From the NCBI RefSeq assembly GCF_029892065.1, contig NZ_CP120373.1:4099001-4163000 (forward strand): a stretch of DNA of 64,000 nt, read 5' to 3'. This DNA is from Sinorhizobium garamanticum. Lineage in GTDB: Bacteria > Pseudomonadota > Alphaproteobacteria > Rhizobiales > Rhizobiaceae. A program made the position numbers and the translations under genes. Below, piece by piece: positions 16,868 to 27,432 of the stretch. The notes below the pieces were generated by a model that was given only the letters and a program-made list of their open reading frames with translations, searched no databases and was not told the DNA's origin. Within the stretch, counting starts at the first letter, position 1, and each line of letters begins with the position of its first letter.

Positions 16868-17079
16868 AACCGAGAAAACCCCTATAGTCTCAACGCTAGG
16901 AGCGCAAGCCCGAAATTTGATCTGCATGTTGAAAAGAGAATAAACCGCGTGGAAATGGGGAGACTGCCGCCGGCCTTAGAATCCGGTGCGTTAAGACAAC
17001 ATTTACCACGACGGACACCGCCTCAATTCTCCCGGCATTTTGCCCCGTTCTGCGCGCATTCAACCCACCAAAATGCGAG

Positions 17080-17223
17080 ATGGATAAAGCAGGCCTCGCA
17101 TTTTCGGCGCTTATTCTCGTGCTCATCGCTCTCGTTATGAGCATCCTGACGGTCGATCGAACAGTGGTGGAGATGGCGCCGAACAGGCCGGCACTGGTGA
17201 TCACCAACCAAGTTCATCCGTGA
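17080..17223 (+). CDS. possible small single-helix membrane protein
   Basis: A 47-codon frame encodes M-D-K-A-G-L-A followed by a hydrophobic stretch (F-S-A-L-I-L-V-L-I-A-L-V-M) and a short polar tail ending in N-Q-V-H-P. The composition is what one expects of a genuine small membrane protein. The ribosome binding site (GCGAG) is weak, and no family is recognised. Confidence 0.35.
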   Translation: MDKAGLAFSALILVLIALVMSILTVDRTVVEMAPNRPALVITNQVHP

Positions 17224-17606
17224 ATGAAGCGACGGTTCGCACTGGAACAACACGGTTTCCGGCAGAGCCGCCGACCGTCCCCAGCGAACCTGGCAAGCCT
17301 GCATGCGCTTTGTCCCGCTATCGCGACTACGGTCGAAGAACTTTCAGAAGATTGAGTAGCAACCGGATTTCGGCCGGCGCAAGTGCCAGAACTTCATGCA
17401 ACATACGCCGTCAGCCTCGCCGATACGAGGCGATGAAGTTTGCCGATGGGCACGACAGCGCTGACGCGAGAGACGCGCGGTACACGACCAAACCGCGGGA
17501 ACAAAAGCTTAACCGAGCCGTTCGACCTCTACCGATGCAGTGTCATCGAACAAACTTGGGCGAAACTCCGGAAAGGGAAAGAAAACCAAAAAGGTGAAGA
17601 TTCCAG
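17224..17606. other. intergenic stretch without a credible gene
   Basis: Open frames here are Arg/Pro/Thr-rich with no motif or good start. No hairpin terminator or repeat stands out. It presumably contains the promoter of the hypothetical gene at 17607. Confidence 0.4.
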
Positions 17607-18011
17607 ATGTCCCGTAAAATAGACGCAGATAAGCTTCAGAAACTGACGCTCCTGCTTGGTCAAACAGTCGCCGCCTTGCGTGTGAATGAAATCATGATGT
17701 GCCGCCTTCTCGAATGGGCCGCTTCACAGAGCGATGACCCGCGAGGCTTTGTCCGGGAGACGATAGAGAATACAAGAAGGGACCTGCAGAAGGCGGGCCA
17801 GGCGGACGGCGGGATGCTGACGGTGTTAGCAGCCCATGAGGCGCTGGAATATCTCGACGAGCTCTCAGCGACGATGCACGTCGCGCCTACCGCGAAGCCT
17901 CCGGCCAGAGGTTTCGCATTCCTTGAACATATCCATTTCCCGGCGTTCGTCTTCACCCCGGACCAACATTCGAACGGCACTTCCAAGCCGCGCGGACCAA
18001 AAATAGGCTAG
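17607..18011 (+). CDS. hypothetical protein
   Basis: A 134-residue soluble protein with a mostly helical N-terminal two thirds (M-S-R-K-I-D-A-D-K-L-Q-K-L, then R-V-N-E-I-M-M-C-R-L-L-E-W) and a Pro-rich, probably disordered C-terminus. There is no signal peptide or recognisable catalytic motif. An AAAAAGGTGAAG sequence gives a fair ribosome binding site. It is convergent with the MerR-type regulator gene 36 bases away. Function unknown. Confidence 0.6.
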   Translation: MSRKIDADKLQKLTLLLGQTVAALRVNEIMMCRLLEWAASQSDDPRGFVRETIENTRRDLQKAGQADGGMLTVLAAHEALEYLDELSATMHVAPTAKPPARGFAFLEHIHFPAFVFTPDQHSNGTSKPRGPKIG

Positions 18012-18047
18012 CACCCGGGACTCGCCAGCCATACGGCGACCTCGGTG

Positions 18048-18578
18048 TCACCGCACCTGATCGAGCAGCCGCTTGCATTCCAGAAGATCGTAAAGCGCTT
18101 CCTGCAAAAGCGCCCGGTCCTCCTTGCTTACGGAAGCCTTGCCGATCGATATCTCGGCGTCGTCGCCACCGCCGCCGAAGGAGAAAAACCGCCGGCCTGC
18201 CGGCGCCTTCGCGCGGCCAACGATCTGGTCTTCGTCGGCGACGCCGACTTTTGGCGGTTGCGGCTCCTCGTTGCTGGACGCTGCAAGTGCTTCGACAGTT
18301 GCGAGATCGCCGCTTGCGATCGCCGCGACAAACTTGTTGCCGTTGGCTTTCAGGAGCTTTTGCACGCCCCTGATCGTGTAGCCATGATCATAAAGGAGAT
18401 GACGAATGCCCTTGAGGAGATCGACGTCCTCCGGGCGATAGTACCGTCGACCGCCGCCGCGCTTCATCGGCTTGATCTGCTGGAATCGGGTCTCCCAGAA
18501 ACGCAGGACATGTTGAGGCAGATCGAGCTCGTCAGCGACCTCGCTGATTGTGCGGAAGGCGTCCGGGCTTTTGTCCAT
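18048..18578 (-). CDS. MerR-family transcriptional regulator
   Basis: A 176-residue DNA-binding protein. The N-terminal winged-helix domain ([11 protein letters not shown] at about 8-18, R-F-W-E-T-R-F at about 26-32, then R-R-Y-Y-R-P-E-D-V at about 44-52) is typical of MerR. No cysteine pattern for metal sensing is seen in the C-terminal part, which is rich in Ala, Glu and Pro. It lies last in the plsX-fabH-ihfA-merR series, a conserved alphaproteobacterial order. The ligand and targets are unknown. Confidence 0.85.
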   Translation of the reverse strand: MDKSPDAFRTISEVADELDLPQHVLRFWETRFQQIKPMKRGGGRRYYRPEDVDLLKGIRHLLYDHGYTIRGVQKLLKANGNKFVAAIASGDLATVEALAASSNEEPQPPKVGVADEDQIVGRAKAPAGRRFFSFGGGGDDAEISIGKASVSKEDRALLQEALYDLLECKRLLDQVR

Positions 18579-18714
18579 ATCATCCCCGTTTACAGATCAT
18601 GCGGCATGTAAGCACCGCAATGGACGGAACACCGCGCGATGATCGCACGAGTCGCGCCCATTTCAATGGGTTATGGACGGGTTTTCAACCACATTTGTGG
18701 TTTGAAGCAAGGGG

Positions 18715-19053
18715 TCAGGGCGCCGGAGAGGCCGGCTTCTGCTTGGCCTTGCGACTCAAATGCGCCTTCAGCACGCGCTGCTTCAGTACGTTCGACGCCT
18801 TGAAGGTCATCACCCGGCGCGGCGAAATCGGAACTTCCTCGCCGGTTTTCGGATTGCGCCCGATGCGCTCGTTCTTGTCGCGCACCTGGAAGGTCGCGAA
18901 GGAAGACAGCTTCACGCTCTCGCCACGCACGATTGCGTTGCATATTTCATCAATGACCGTTTCCACGAGTTCGGCCGACTCTGTACGAGATAGGCCTACC
19001 TTGCGAAAAACCGACTCAGCCAAATCCGCCCGTGTTACTGTTTTTCCGCTCAT
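18715..19053 (-). CDS. ihfA: integration host factor subunit alpha
   Basis: DNA-bending HU/IHF-fold protein that pairs with IhfB in recombination, replication and transcription. The 112-residue length and the beta-arm motif [12 protein letters not shown] at about 65-76, followed by R-R-V-M-T-F-K-A-S, identify the alpha subunit. N-terminal L-A-E-S-V and C-terminal basic extension (L-S-R-K-A-K-Q-K-P) are normal for rhizobia. It lies 94 bases downstream of fabH, upstream of the MerR-type gene, on the same strand. Confidence 0.95.
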   Translation of the reverse strand: MSGKTVTRADLAESVFRKVGLSRTESAELVETVIDEICNAIVRGESVKLSSFATFQVRDKNERIGRNPKTGEEVPISPRRVMTFKASNVLKQRVLKAHLSRKAKQKPASPAP

Positions 19054-19147
19054 CTTCCCCCACCGATGTCTGGCATGCCGATCAGCGAACGAAGACTATT
19101 GCCCTTGCCTTTTGCGGTCAAGCGCCTGCGGTACTTCATTATTTTCT

Positions 19148-20119
19148 TTACCACCGGATGAGAACAGAGCCCCAGGTGAAGCCGCCGCCCATGGCCTCCA
19201 GCATTACGAGGTCGCCTTTTTTAATCCGCCCGTCGGCGGCGGCGGTATCAAGCGCGAGCGGGATGGAGGCAGCCGAGGTATTGCCATGGGCATCGACCGT
19301 CACCACAACCTTATCGAGCGGGATACCCAGCTTCTTTGCAGAGCCATCGATGATACGCCGATTGGCCTGGTGCGGAACCAGCCAGTCGACGTCATCCGCC
19401 GTCGTCCCAGTTGCCTCGAAGGCCGCCTCGATCACGTCCGTGATCATGCCGACGGCATGCTTGAACACCTCGCGCCCTTCCATCCTGAGATGGCCCACGG
19501 TGCCCGTGGTCGAGGGGCCGCCATCGACGTAAAGCTTGTCGCCGTGAATGCCGTCGGAGCGTAGTTGCGCCGTCAGCACTCCACGGTCGGCATTCGTGCC
19601 TGAGCCTTCCTGGGCTTCGAGGATGATCGCGCCGGCGCCGTCGCCGAAGAGCACACAGGTCGTTCGATCCGACCAGTCGAGGATGCGCGAGAACGTCTCG
19701 GCCCCGATCACCAGCGCACGCTTGGCGAGGCCGCCTCGGATATAAGCGTCCGCTGTCGCCACCGCATACACGAAGCCGGAACAGACCGCCTGCAGGTCGA
19801 AGGCTGCGCCATGCCGCATGCCGAGGCGGTTCTGGATGTTCACCGCCGTCGCCGGAAACGTGTTATCCGGCGTCGATGTCGCGACGATGATCAGGTCCAA
19901 ATCGTCTGCCGTCAGATCGGCCCGCGCAAGCGCGGCACGCGCAGCGTTTTCTCCGAGCGATGCGGTCGTTTCACCCTCGCCCGCGATATAACGCTGGCGA
20001 ATCCCGGTCCGTTGCACGATCCACTCGTCGGACGTGTCGACCTTCGATTCCATTTCCTTGTTGGTCATCACTCGCTTCGGCAGCGCTGCGCCGAAGCCGC
20101 GAACGACGGAACGGATCAT
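19148..20119 (-). CDS. fabH: beta-ketoacyl-ACP synthase III
   Basis: Condenses acetyl-CoA with malonyl-ACP to start fatty-acid synthesis. The 323-residue thiolase-fold protein has the Cys-His-Asn triad: Cys in A-V-C-S-G-F at about 113, His in V-P-H-Q-A-N at about 250, and Asn in H-G-N-T-S-A-A-S at about 280. The G-G-G-F-T-W-G-S motif near the C-terminus is also present. It starts 18 bases after the plsX stop, in the usual plsX-fabH arrangement. Confidence 0.96.
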   Translation of the reverse strand: MIRSVVRGFGAALPKRVMTNKEMESKVDTSDEWIVQRTGIRQRYIAGEGETTASLGENAARAALARADLTADDLDLIIVATSTPDNTFPATAVNIQNRLGMRHGAAFDLQAVCSGFVYAVATADAYIRGGLAKRALVIGAETFSRILDWSDRTTCVLFGDGAGAIILEAQEGSGTNADRGVLTAQLRSDGIHGDKLYVDGGPSTTGTVGHLRMEGREVFKHAVGMITDVIEAAFEATGTTADDVDWLVPHQANRRIIDGSAKKLGIPLDKVVVTVDAHGNTSAASIPLALDTAAADGRIKKGDLVMLEAMGGGFTWGSVLIRW

Positions 20120-20137
20120 TTACTCAAACCTCATCAT

Positions 20138-21181
20138 TCATGCCGGCGGGAGGGATTCAGACGGCTGCGCGCCGTGATATTTCGCCAGGTCGCTTTCTAT
20201 TTTGGCCTTGAGGCCATTCTTTACCATGTCGTAGCCGACATCGATTGCGGCCGCGAAACCCTCTGCGTCGGTGCCACCATGACTCTTGATGACGACGCCG
20301 TTGAGGCCGAGGAACACACCGCCATTGACTTTTCGCGGGTCCATCTTTTCGCGCAGCCGATCGAAGGCACCTTTGGCGAACACGTAACCGATCTTCGCGA
20401 GCAACGTGCGCGACATGGCCGCGCGCAGATATTCGGCAATCTGACGAGCCGTTCCTTCGGCCGCCTTCAAGGCGATGTTGCCCGAAAAGCCTTCGGTTAC
20501 GACGACATCGACGGTTCCGCGGCCGATGTCGTCGCCTTCAACGAAACCATAGTAGTCGATGCCCTCGATATTGGCTTCGCGGATGAGCCGCCCGGCCTCC
20601 TTGACCTCTTCCTGACCCTTGATCTCTTCCACGCCGACATTGAGCAAGCCGACCGAGGGATGTTCGACCTCGAACAAGGCGCGCGCCATCGCGCCGCCCA
20701 TCAAGGCAAAATCCATGAGCTGCTGCGCGTCCGCGCCGATCGTTGCACCGACGTCGAGGACGATGCTCTCCCCTTTCAGTGTCGGCCAGATGGCGGCGAT
20801 TGCCGGACGCTGGATCCCCTGCATGGTTCTGAGACAGAAGACGGACATCGCCATCAGCGCGCCTGTATTGCCTGCGGAAACGACCACGTCCGCCTCGCCG
20901 GCATTGATCGCGTCGATCGCTTTCCACATGCTCGATTTGCCGCGTCCGCGGCGGAGCGCCTGGCTGGGCTTTTCGTCCATGCCGACGGCGATTTCGCAAT
21001 CGTTGAAGGTGCTCGCTGCTATCAGCTTCGGATACTTGGCCAGAAGCTCGGCGCATCGCGCCTCCTGACCGAACAAGACGAATCTTATGTCCGGGTGACG
21101 TTCGAGCGCTCTCGCTGCGCCCGGGATGACGACTTCAGGACCATAGTCGCCCCCCATCACGTCAAGTGAAATTCTGACCAC
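20138..21181 (-). CDS. plsX: phosphate acyltransferase PlsX
   Basis: Converts acyl-ACP to acyl-phosphate for phosphatidic acid synthesis, acting at the inner face of the membrane. The 347-residue protein opens with the family signature [12 protein letters not shown] and has S-A-G-N-T-G-A-L-M in the middle and [10 protein letters not shown] later. It is the first gene of a minus-strand unit plsX-fabH-ihfA-merR that couples fatty-acid initiation with phospholipid synthesis. A 200-base gap separates it from the upstream yceD-type gene. Confidence 0.95.
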   Translation of the reverse strand: MVRISLDVMGGDYGPEVVIPGAARALERHPDIRFVLFGQEARCAELLAKYPKLIAASTFNDCEIAVGMDEKPSQALRRGRGKSSMWKAIDAINAGEADVVVSAGNTGALMAMSVFCLRTMQGIQRPAIAAIWPTLKGESIVLDVGATIGADAQQLMDFALMGGAMARALFEVEHPSVGLLNVGVEEIKGQEEVKEAGRLIREANIEGIDYYGFVEGDDIGRGTVDVVVTEGFSGNIALKAAEGTARQIAEYLRAAMSRTLLAKIGYVFAKGAFDRLREKMDPRKVNGGVFLGLNGVVIKSHGGTDAEGFAAAIDVGYDMVKNGLKAKIESDLAKYHGAQPSESLPPA

Positions 21182-21381
21182 GCGTGTCTTATCCTTTTTT
21201 CCTGCCTACGCAACGCGTCTCGCCCTGCGCATCGCTTCTAACGCGGGGCGATCCTTGTTCCTTCTGACGCTTGAGCCAACATGCGACGTCTCGGCGCATC
21301 GGCTCCCACCGGCTGGAGTCGGGCCAAAATACTGCTTTTCGTCTGCGTGACAACCGAATTGTAAGCGCGGCTTTCGCCGTT

Positions 21382-21933
21382 TCAATCCTTTTTCAAGTTC
21401 TTCAGCACCGCAAACGGGTTCGGTCGCTTGTCGTCCGCCTCAGAGCTTTCGATGCGCTCACCGAAGACCGCCCCCTCCTTGCGCGGATAGGGATCGATAG
21501 CCAGCGCGACATGTTCGGCGACCACGACGCCCGCATCGATGGTATCGCCGGCAAAGGTGTCGGGAATGTCCGGACCATCCGGATCGAGTACCATCTCGCC
21601 ACCGTCATTCTGCGCCTGGCGTGCAAGCCGCGATCCTTCCGGCACGAAAATCGCCTCAACAGGTTCCTTTATCTCCGCTTCGACCGGTTCGAGCGTCACC
21701 ACGCAGGACTGGACGACACGGGCAGCCACGTCACCCTTGATCTTCACTCCGTCCTTCTTCCAACGCGCGATCTGGAGGTCGGCGGCGAGCGAGAGTACTT
21801 CTTCGACATTCCAGAGCTTGGCAAGCGCCCGGCGCTCGGCCTCGTTCGCCGAAAGATGGACGCTGACCGCGTTTGCCGAGATGTGTCCCACCTTCACCGG
21901 GTAGGAGAACGCCGGTTTGCTATCATCTCTCAT
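21382..21933 (-). CDS. YceD/DUF177 family protein
   Basis: A 183-residue protein of the YceD (DUF177) family. The signature region includes C-V-V-T-L-E-P-V at about 73-80, followed by an acidic central part ending in E-R-I-E-S-S-E-A-D-D-K-R-P-N-P-F-A-V-L. The C-terminal N-P-F-A-x-L-x-x-L-K is diagnostic. In most bacteria it precedes rpmF-plsX and is linked to ribosome or 23S rRNA metabolism; here it precedes plsX directly without rpmF. A RIME1 copy lies just upstream of its start. Confidence 0.87.
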   Translation of the reverse strand: MRDDSKPAFSYPVKVGHISANAVSVHLSANEAERRALAKLWNVEEVLSLAADLQIARWKKDGVKIKGDVAARVVQSCVVTLEPVEAEIKEPVEAIFVPEGSRLARQAQNDGGEMVLDPDGPDIPDTFAGDTIDAGVVVAEHVALAIDPYPRKEGAVFGERIESSEADDKRPNPFAVLKNLKKD

Positions 21934-21975
21934 GACAAGATCCTTCCTCGCGGCATCGAAGCACCATGCCGCGCC

Positions 21976-22080
21976 TACAGCGCCGCGCGTCTGGTCAGAC
22001 GCGCAAAGGACGCTGTAGCACTTTGAGTTGCTGCATGTTTTTATCCTTGAATCGGCTACGATTTAAGGAAACATGCAGTA
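21976..22080 (+). repeat. RIME1 intergenic mosaic element, copy 3
   Basis: Nearly identical to the copy at 1995-2099, with the same TACAGCGCCGCGCGTC start and CATGCAGTA end. It fills the gap between the YceD-type gene and the chaperone gene downstream of the latter's stop. Confidence 0.85.
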
Positions 22081-22123
22081 GAGCCGCCGAGCGCAATCGT
22101 CGGGCGGCATCGATATCGGCCTA

Positions 22124-22660
22124 TTACGCTCCAGCTGGCGGTATGCGCAACTGACCCGCTTCGACCACCTCTTCCGGCGTTTCGGACAAGGCCGCTTCGG
22201 TGGCCAGAAGATAGGCGGCCAGTCCGTCCATCGACGGCCCCTCGCGGGCATCGGGGTGGAAGTTGCGCAGGAGCGCAGCCGCCAAAGCCTGGCCATCCCT
22301 TTGCTCGAGCGCGGCGGCATAGGACTCGAGCCGGCCATAGAACATTCCGGCGAACTTTTTCATCTTCTTCGGAACGCCCGCGTCACCGACGCCGAGTTCG
22401 CGGATGGAATGGTCGACGTCTTCGAAAAAGGCATCGACGATCTCCTGCGCGATCTCCTGTCCGGTACGCGCGGAGGCGCGTGTCCGCCGAAAATAGAGAA
22501 TCAGGATTGCCGACAACATCTCGAAGCGGCCCATGACGGTATCGGGCACAGCGAGGTCGGTGTACAGAAACGGCTGGCGTGCGGCGGCGGTCAGCAACGC
22601 ATACTGACGCTCCACAATCGCAATATTGCCGCTTTTTCTCTTGAACAGTCCAAAAATCAT
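22124..22660 (-). CDS. ubiquinol-cytochrome c chaperone family protein
   Basis: A 178-residue protein resembling the CBP3/UQCC1 family that assists assembly of cytochrome b in the bc1 complex. The visible family features are M-I-F-G-L-F-K-R at the start, V-P-D-T-x-x-G-R-F-E-M at about 40-50, H-x-F-R-R-like R-R-T-R, and the M-K-K-F-A-x-x-F-Y-G-R segment at about 100-110. The ATG at 22660 is chosen over a longer frame because it gives the normal family N-terminus and avoids overlap with the divergent bamE gene. Membrane helices are not evident. Confidence 0.8.
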   Translation of the reverse strand: MIFGLFKRKSGNIAIVERQYALLTAAARQPFLYTDLAVPDTVMGRFEMLSAILILYFRRTRASARTGQEIAQEIVDAFFEDVDHSIRELGVGDAGVPKKMKKFAGMFYGRLESYAAALEQRDGQALAAALLRNFHPDAREGPSMDGLAAYLLATEAALSETPEEVVEAGQLRIPPAGA

Positions 22661-22796
22661 CACAAAGCCCAGCTCTGGCTTTCTCGAAATGTGGGCGGCG
22701 CCCACGACGTTATTGCATGATAGCCGAAGCTGGTTTACCGAAGCAGGCACGAATTGCAATGGCGGACCTGCCATCGTTACTCCAGGGGAACAGTCC

Positions 22797-23309
22797 TTGT
22801 CGAAGCGGTATTTGATATCAAACCTGAATGTTCTAAGCCGTGCCGTGCTCGTGGCTTCCCTTTGCACAACTGCGCTTGCCGCCTGCACGACGGCGAATAT
22901 GGGCGAGGTCCTGCATCAGGGCTATGTCGTCGATCAGGAAACGCTGAATCTCGTGCCGGTCGGATCGAGCCGCGAGCAGGTGCTGCTCTCTCTGGGCACG
23001 CCTTCGACGACCGCCACCTTCGACAACGAGGTCTTCTATTACATCTCGCAGACGCGCAGGCGGCCGGTTGCCTTCATGAAGCCGAAGCTCGTCGACCAAT
23101 CGATCCTTGCCGTATATTTCGACAAGGAAGGCGTCGTCGGCCAGCTCGCGCACTATACGATGAAGGACGGCAAGGTCTTCGACATGCTCTCGCGCACGAC
23201 TCCGACCGGCGGCAAGGAAACCAGCTTCCTCGGCCAGCTTCTGACCGGCCCCGGCGCCGGACAGGCTGCGGCGCGAAACCTCTTCAAGGACTTTGGCAAA
23301 GATCCATAA
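22797..23309 (+). CDS. bamE: outer-membrane assembly lipoprotein BamE/OmlA
   Basis: Small lipoprotein of the BAM complex that inserts beta-barrel proteins in the outer membrane. The 170-residue product begins with a lipoprotein signal peptide, the lipobox cysteine lying in L-A-A-C at about residue 26. The SmpA/OmlA domain follows, with G-x-V-V-D, V-P-V-G-S-S-R-E-Q-V-L-L-S-L-G-T-P-S-T and V-F-Y-Y-I-S-Q. The start is a TTG at 22797 with an AGGGGAA ribosome binding site; longer frames run antisense into the divergent chaperone gene. A terminator follows. Confidence 0.88.
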   Translation: MSKRYLISNLNVLSRAVLVASLCTTALAACTTANMGEVLHQGYVVDQETLNLVPVGSSREQVLLSLGTPSTTATFDNEVFYYISQTRRRPVAFMKPKLVDQSILAVYFDKEGVVGQLAHYTMKDGKVFDMLSRTTPTGGKETSFLGQLLTGPGAGQAAARNLFKDFGKDP

Positions 23310-23324
23310 GCCGCAACATACAGA

Positions 23325-23353
23325 GAGGCCCGCGAACAAAGTTCGCGGGCCTC
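23325..23353. terminator. bidirectional terminator between bamE and hppA
   Basis: A 13-bp perfect stem (GAGGCCCGCGAAC / GTTCGCGGGCCTC) with a 3-base loop lies between the two convergent stop codons. The T tail is short, but the stem is very stable. Confidence 0.75.
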
Positions 23354-23373
23354 TTGGCTTTATGCAGCCTTGG

Positions 23374-25509
23374 TCAGGCTAGGACAGCCAGCAACAGCAG
23401 GGCCACGATATTGGTGATCTTGATTGCCGGATTAACCGCCGGGCCGGCCGTATCCTTGTAGGGATCGCCGACCGTATCGCCGGTGACCGAAGCCTTGTGG
23501 GCGTCGGAACCCTTCATGTGACGCGTGCCGTTCTTGTCGACGAAACCGTCCTCGAAGCTCTTCTTCGCATTGTCCCATGCCCCGCCCCCGGAGGTCATCG
23601 AGATGGCGACGAACAAGCCGTTGACGATGACGCCAAGGAGCGACGCCCCGAGCGCGGCGAAGGCCGAGGCCTTCGAGCCGGAAAGCAGCAATACACCGAA
23701 ATAGACGACGATCGGCGCCAGCACCGGCAGCAGCGAAGGCACGATCATCTCGCGGATGGCCGCCTTGGTCAGCAGATCGACGGCGCGTCCATAGTCAGGC
23801 CGGTCCTTGCCTTCCATGATGCCCGGCTTTTCCTTGAATTGCCGGCGCACCTCTTCGACGATCGAGCCGGCCGCCCGGCCGACGGATGTCATGGCGATGC
23901 CGCCGAAGAGATAAGGGATGAGACCACCGAAGATCAGGCCGGCAACGACATAGGGGTTGGACAGATCAAACGAGATCGCACCCACATCAGCGAAATAAGG
24001 ATGCTTGTCGCCATTGGCGGCGAAGTAGGTGAGGTCGTTCGAATAGGCCGCGAAAAGCACGAGAGCGCCGAGGCCCGCGGAACCGATCGCATAGCCCTTG
24101 GTCACGGCCTTGGTCGTGTTGCCGACGGCGTCGAGCGCGTCGGTCGACTTGCGAACCTCAGGCGGCAGATGCGACATCTCGGCGATACCGCCGGCGTTGT
24201 CCGTCACCGGACCGAAGGCATCGAGCGCCACGATCATGCCGGCAAGGCCGAGCATGGCGGTGACAGCGATGGCGGTGCCGAAGAGGCCGGCAAGCTGGTA
24301 GGTGGAGATGATACCGCCGACGATGACGATCGCCGGCAGCGCCGTCGATTCGAGCGAGACGGCGAGCCCCTGGATCACGTTGGTGCCATGGCCGGTAACG
24401 GATGCCTGCGCAATCGAGTTCACCGGCCGCTTGTTGGTGCCCGTATAGTATTCCGTGATCACGACGATCAGTGCGGTGACGACAAGGCCGAGGATACCGC
24501 AGATGAACAGCGCCCAGCCGGTGACATCCTTGCCGGCAACCATTCCGATCGAGCCCCAGCCGATCGTCAGCGACGTCGCGGCGCCAAGACCGATGATCGA
24601 GAGCGCACCGGTGACGATCAGCCCCCGATAAAGCGCGCCCATGATCGAGCCGTTGGTGCCGAGTTTGACGAAGAAGGTGCCGATGATCGAGGTGATAATG
24701 CAAGCCGCGCAGATCGCAAGCGGATAAACCATCACCGTGGCGAGCAGCGGCGTGCCGGCGAAGAAGATCGATGCAAGCACCATGGTCGCCACGACCGAAA
24801 CCGCGTAGGTTTCGAAGAGGTCCGCGGCCATGCCTGCGCAGTCGCCGACATTGTCGCCGACGTTGTCCGCGATGGTCGCCGGGTTGCGCGGATCGTCTTC
24901 CGGAATGCCCGCTTCCACCTTGCCGACGAGATCGCCCCCGACATCGGCGCCTTTGGTAAAGATGCCGCCGCCGAGGCGGGCGAAGATCGAGATCAGCGAC
25001 GCGCCGAAACCGAGCGCCACAAGCGCATCGATGACCTCACGCGCGGCCGGCCCATTGCCGAGGCCCACGGTCAGGATGAGGTAGTAGACTGACACACCGA
25101 GCAATGCCAAACCAGCCACCAGCATGCCTGTGATCGCGCCGGATTTGAAAGCGATATCGAGACCGGAGGCAAGGCTGACCGATGCGGCCTGGGCTGTGCG
25201 AACATTGGCCCTCACCGACACATGCATGCCGATGAAACCGGCCGCCCCCGACAACACCGCGCCGATCAGGAAGCCGATTGCGGCTGCACTCGAGAGAAGA
25301 ATCCACGCGGCGATAAAGACGACGACACCGACGATGGCAATAGTTCTGTATTGACGTGTGAGGTAGGCCTGCGCCCCCTCCCTGATAAAGCCTGCGATCT
25401 CCTGCATGCGGGCGTTCCCCTGGTCGGCGGCAAGCACCGACTGCGTTGCCCAGATGGCATAGGCCACCGCGAGCAACCCGCATGCGATAACACCTAAAAG
25501 CAAGGTCAT
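23374..25509 (-). CDS. hppA: proton-translocating inorganic pyrophosphatase (K+-independent type)
   Basis: Membrane H+-PPase coupling pyrophosphate hydrolysis to proton pumping; 711 residues and about 16 membrane helices. The pyrophosphate/Mg-binding segments [11 protein letters not shown] and D-N-V-G-D-N-V-G-D are near residues 188-220. The lysine in G-N-T-T-K-A at about 465 marks the potassium-independent subclass, where K+-dependent enzymes have alanine. In rhizobia and relatives the enzyme is associated with acidocalcisome-like compartments, by family knowledge. It is monocistronic and convergent with bamE. Confidence 0.95.
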   Translation of the reverse strand: MTLLLGVIACGLLAVAYAIWATQSVLAADQGNARMQEIAGFIREGAQAYLTRQYRTIAIVGVVVFIAAWILLSSAAAIGFLIGAVLSGAAGFIGMHVSVRANVRTAQAASVSLASGLDIAFKSGAITGMLVAGLALLGVSVYYLILTVGLGNGPAAREVIDALVALGFGASLISIFARLGGGIFTKGADVGGDLVGKVEAGIPEDDPRNPATIADNVGDNVGDCAGMAADLFETYAVSVVATMVLASIFFAGTPLLATVMVYPLAICAACIITSIIGTFFVKLGTNGSIMGALYRGLIVTGALSIIGLGAATSLTIGWGSIGMVAGKDVTGWALFICGILGLVVTALIVVITEYYTGTNKRPVNSIAQASVTGHGTNVIQGLAVSLESTALPAIVIVGGIISTYQLAGLFGTAIAVTAMLGLAGMIVALDAFGPVTDNAGGIAEMSHLPPEVRKSTDALDAVGNTTKAVTKGYAIGSAGLGALVLFAAYSNDLTYFAANGDKHPYFADVGAISFDLSNPYVVAGLIFGGLIPYLFGGIAMTSVGRAAGSIVEEVRRQFKEKPGIMEGKDRPDYGRAVDLLTKAAIREMIVPSLLPVLAPIVVYFGVLLLSGSKASAFAALGASLLGVIVNGLFVAISMTSGGGAWDNAKKSFEDGFVDKNGTRHMKGSDAHKASVTGDTVGDPYKDTAGPAVNPAIKITNIVALLLLAVLA

Positions 25510-25717
25510 TTCGCACTATCCTCCGTTTCAACCCACGGGCTCACTCCCTCCCGCAGGCCCCTCAATCCGCGAATCGCGCGCCGCCTCCTCAAGCGGCACC
25601 CCTCGCGGCGCGGCCAGAGTGCGGGCGCGAAAAGGGATCGTCAAGTCCCTGAAATGACCGGCGTGATCGCGTTTTGGGGGCAGTTGGAAGATTTTGCTGA
25701 ACCGCCGGTGCGGGCGG

Positions 25718-26948
25718 TCAGGCGGGAACGCGCCCGTTCCTCCGCATCAACACGAAAAGGAGGAAGAGGCAGGTGCCAGCAACCGGCCAGACGACGGCAT
25801 TGAGCATGTCCCATCCATAGGCCGAAAGCACCTTGCCGGAGGCGAAGGATGCGCCGGCGACCGTCGAAAACAGCACGATATCGTGGAAGCCCCTGAACCT
25901 TGTCGGCCTCATGCGGACGATAGCTCTGCGCAACAATTGCGGTCGAGCCGATGAATGCGAAATTCCAGCCCAATCCGAGGAGAACCAGTGCGCCCCAGAA
26001 ATTCCAAAGCGCCACGCCCATATGAGCGATCGCCGCGCAAGCGAGAAGCAGCACAAAACCGCAGGCCACGATACGCTCCGCGCCGAAGCGGGCGATGAGC
26101 CAGCCGGTCGCAAAGCTCGGGCCGAACATCGCGAGCACATGCCATTGTATTCCGAGGGTCGCGAGATCCGTCGAAAAACCGCAGCCGACAACCATGGCAA
26201 CCGGTGCACCCGTCATCATGAAGGTCATCAGCGCATAGGCGGAGATGCCGCAGATCATGCCTGTCAGGAACCGCTGGGTGCCGACGATCTCACGGAGCGG
26301 CCGAACCGGCGAGGCGGCGTGCTGATCCGAAGCGCTTCGGATATCCGGCAGGCGAAGAGGGACAAAAAAGACAATGGCCGCGAGGCAAACCGGCAGCAAG
26401 GCCACGAACGCACCGGCAAACCATATGGGCGCGAAGTAGTCACCGGCGAAAATGACGATCTGCGGCCCGAGTATCGCCGAGATGATGCCGCCGCCCAATA
26501 TCCAGGAAATCGCCTTCGGCTTGTAGAAGGCGGGCGATGCGTCGGCTGCCGCGAAGCGAAGTTTTTGCGTGAAGCCGCTGGAGGAGCCGAGAACGGCCAA
26601 GCCGAACGTGAACAGCCAGAAATTCTCACGGAAAAGCGCCGCCGCTGCAACCAGCCCGCCTAATGCGGCGATAACGGCGCCGCCGATGAAGGCCAAGCGC
26701 CTGCCGACCAGCCGAGACAGCGTCGCCGCAAGAACGACACCGAGCGCCAAGCCCACGTTGAAGCCGGTAAGCGGTGCCGTCGCCAGCGACTTGTCTTCGC
26801 CGAGAAGCTGGTGGCCGGCGACACCACCGACCGCGAAACTGATCGGCCCGACCACACCGAGCAGCGCCTGTGCAAGGGTCAACAGAAAGACGTTGCGGCG
26901 TGCCTCGCGGAGAACCGCCCCCAAGTCGTCCGCAGTCGCTGCCACCAT
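25718..26948 (-). pseudogene. MFS transporter gene with a single-base frameshift
   Basis: A 12-helix major facilitator protein begins at the ATG at 26948 (M-V-A-A-T-A-D-D-L-G), four bases after the nusB stop, and reads well to H-E-A-D-K-V-Q-G. The continuation (F-H-D-I-V-L-F-S-T-V-A-G-A-S-F-A-S-G, then the last helix and M-R-R-N-G-R-V-P-A) is in another frame. The switch falls at a run of four Cs on the plus strand (25890-25893); three would restore a 409-residue protein. It could be a recent mutation, phase variation at a very short tract, or a sequencing error. The substrate is unknown. Confidence 0.82.
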
Positions 26949-26952
26949 TTTG

Positions 26953-27432
26953 CTATTTCCGCTGGCCGCGGACTTGCTTGGCGATCCGGTCGAGGACTGC
27001 GTTGACGAGCTTGGGCTCCTCGTCCTCGAAGAAAGCCTTCGCGATCTCGACATATTCGGTGACGATTACCGGAACCGGGACATCCTTGCGCTCGATCATC
27101 TCGAAGGTGCCGGCGCGCAGGATTGCACGGACGGTGGAATCGAGCCTGGACAGTGCCCAATCGTCCTGAAGGGCGGCGCCGATCAGCGGGTCGAGCTTGC
27201 GCTGGTCGCGCACGACGCCCGACACGATCGAACGGAACCACGAGGCGTCCGCCTTGAGGTAGGTCTCTCCGTCCAGTTCCCGGCCCAGCCGGTGCTCTTC
27301 GTATTCGGCAACGATCTCCAGCACACCGGTGCCGCCGATGTCCATCTGATATAGCGCCTGGACCGCGGCGAGGCGCGCGGCACCACGCTGGTTGACCTGC
27401 TTCAGCGGCTGATCCGAGGGAGTCTTCGTCAC
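26953..27432 (-). CDS. nusB: transcription antitermination factor NusB
   Basis: RNA-binding protein that acts with NusE in rRNA antitermination. The 159-residue all-helical product carries [14 protein letters not shown] at about 14-27 and the C-terminal [15 protein letters not shown], both family hallmarks. The start is a GTG at 27432 overlapping the ribH stop (GTGA), consistent with translational coupling; longer frames run into ribH. The ribH-nusB pairing is widespread in bacteria. Confidence 0.94.
   Translation of the reverse strand: MTKTPSDQPLKQVNQRGAARLAAVQALYQMDIGGTGVLEIVAEYEEHRLGRELDGETYLKADASWFRSIVSGVVRDQRKLDPLIGAALQDDWALSRLDSTVRAILRAGTFEMIERKDVPVPVIVTEYVEIAKAFFEDEEPKLVNAVLDRIAKQVRGQRK

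Noticed and set aside
17220..17597. 125-codon plus-strand frame after the small membrane protein candidate
   Set aside because: Arg/Pro/Thr-rich low-complexity product with no motif and no ribosome binding site.
23497..25092. 531-codon plus-strand frame
   Set aside because: Antisense to hppA; a shadow frame without motifs.
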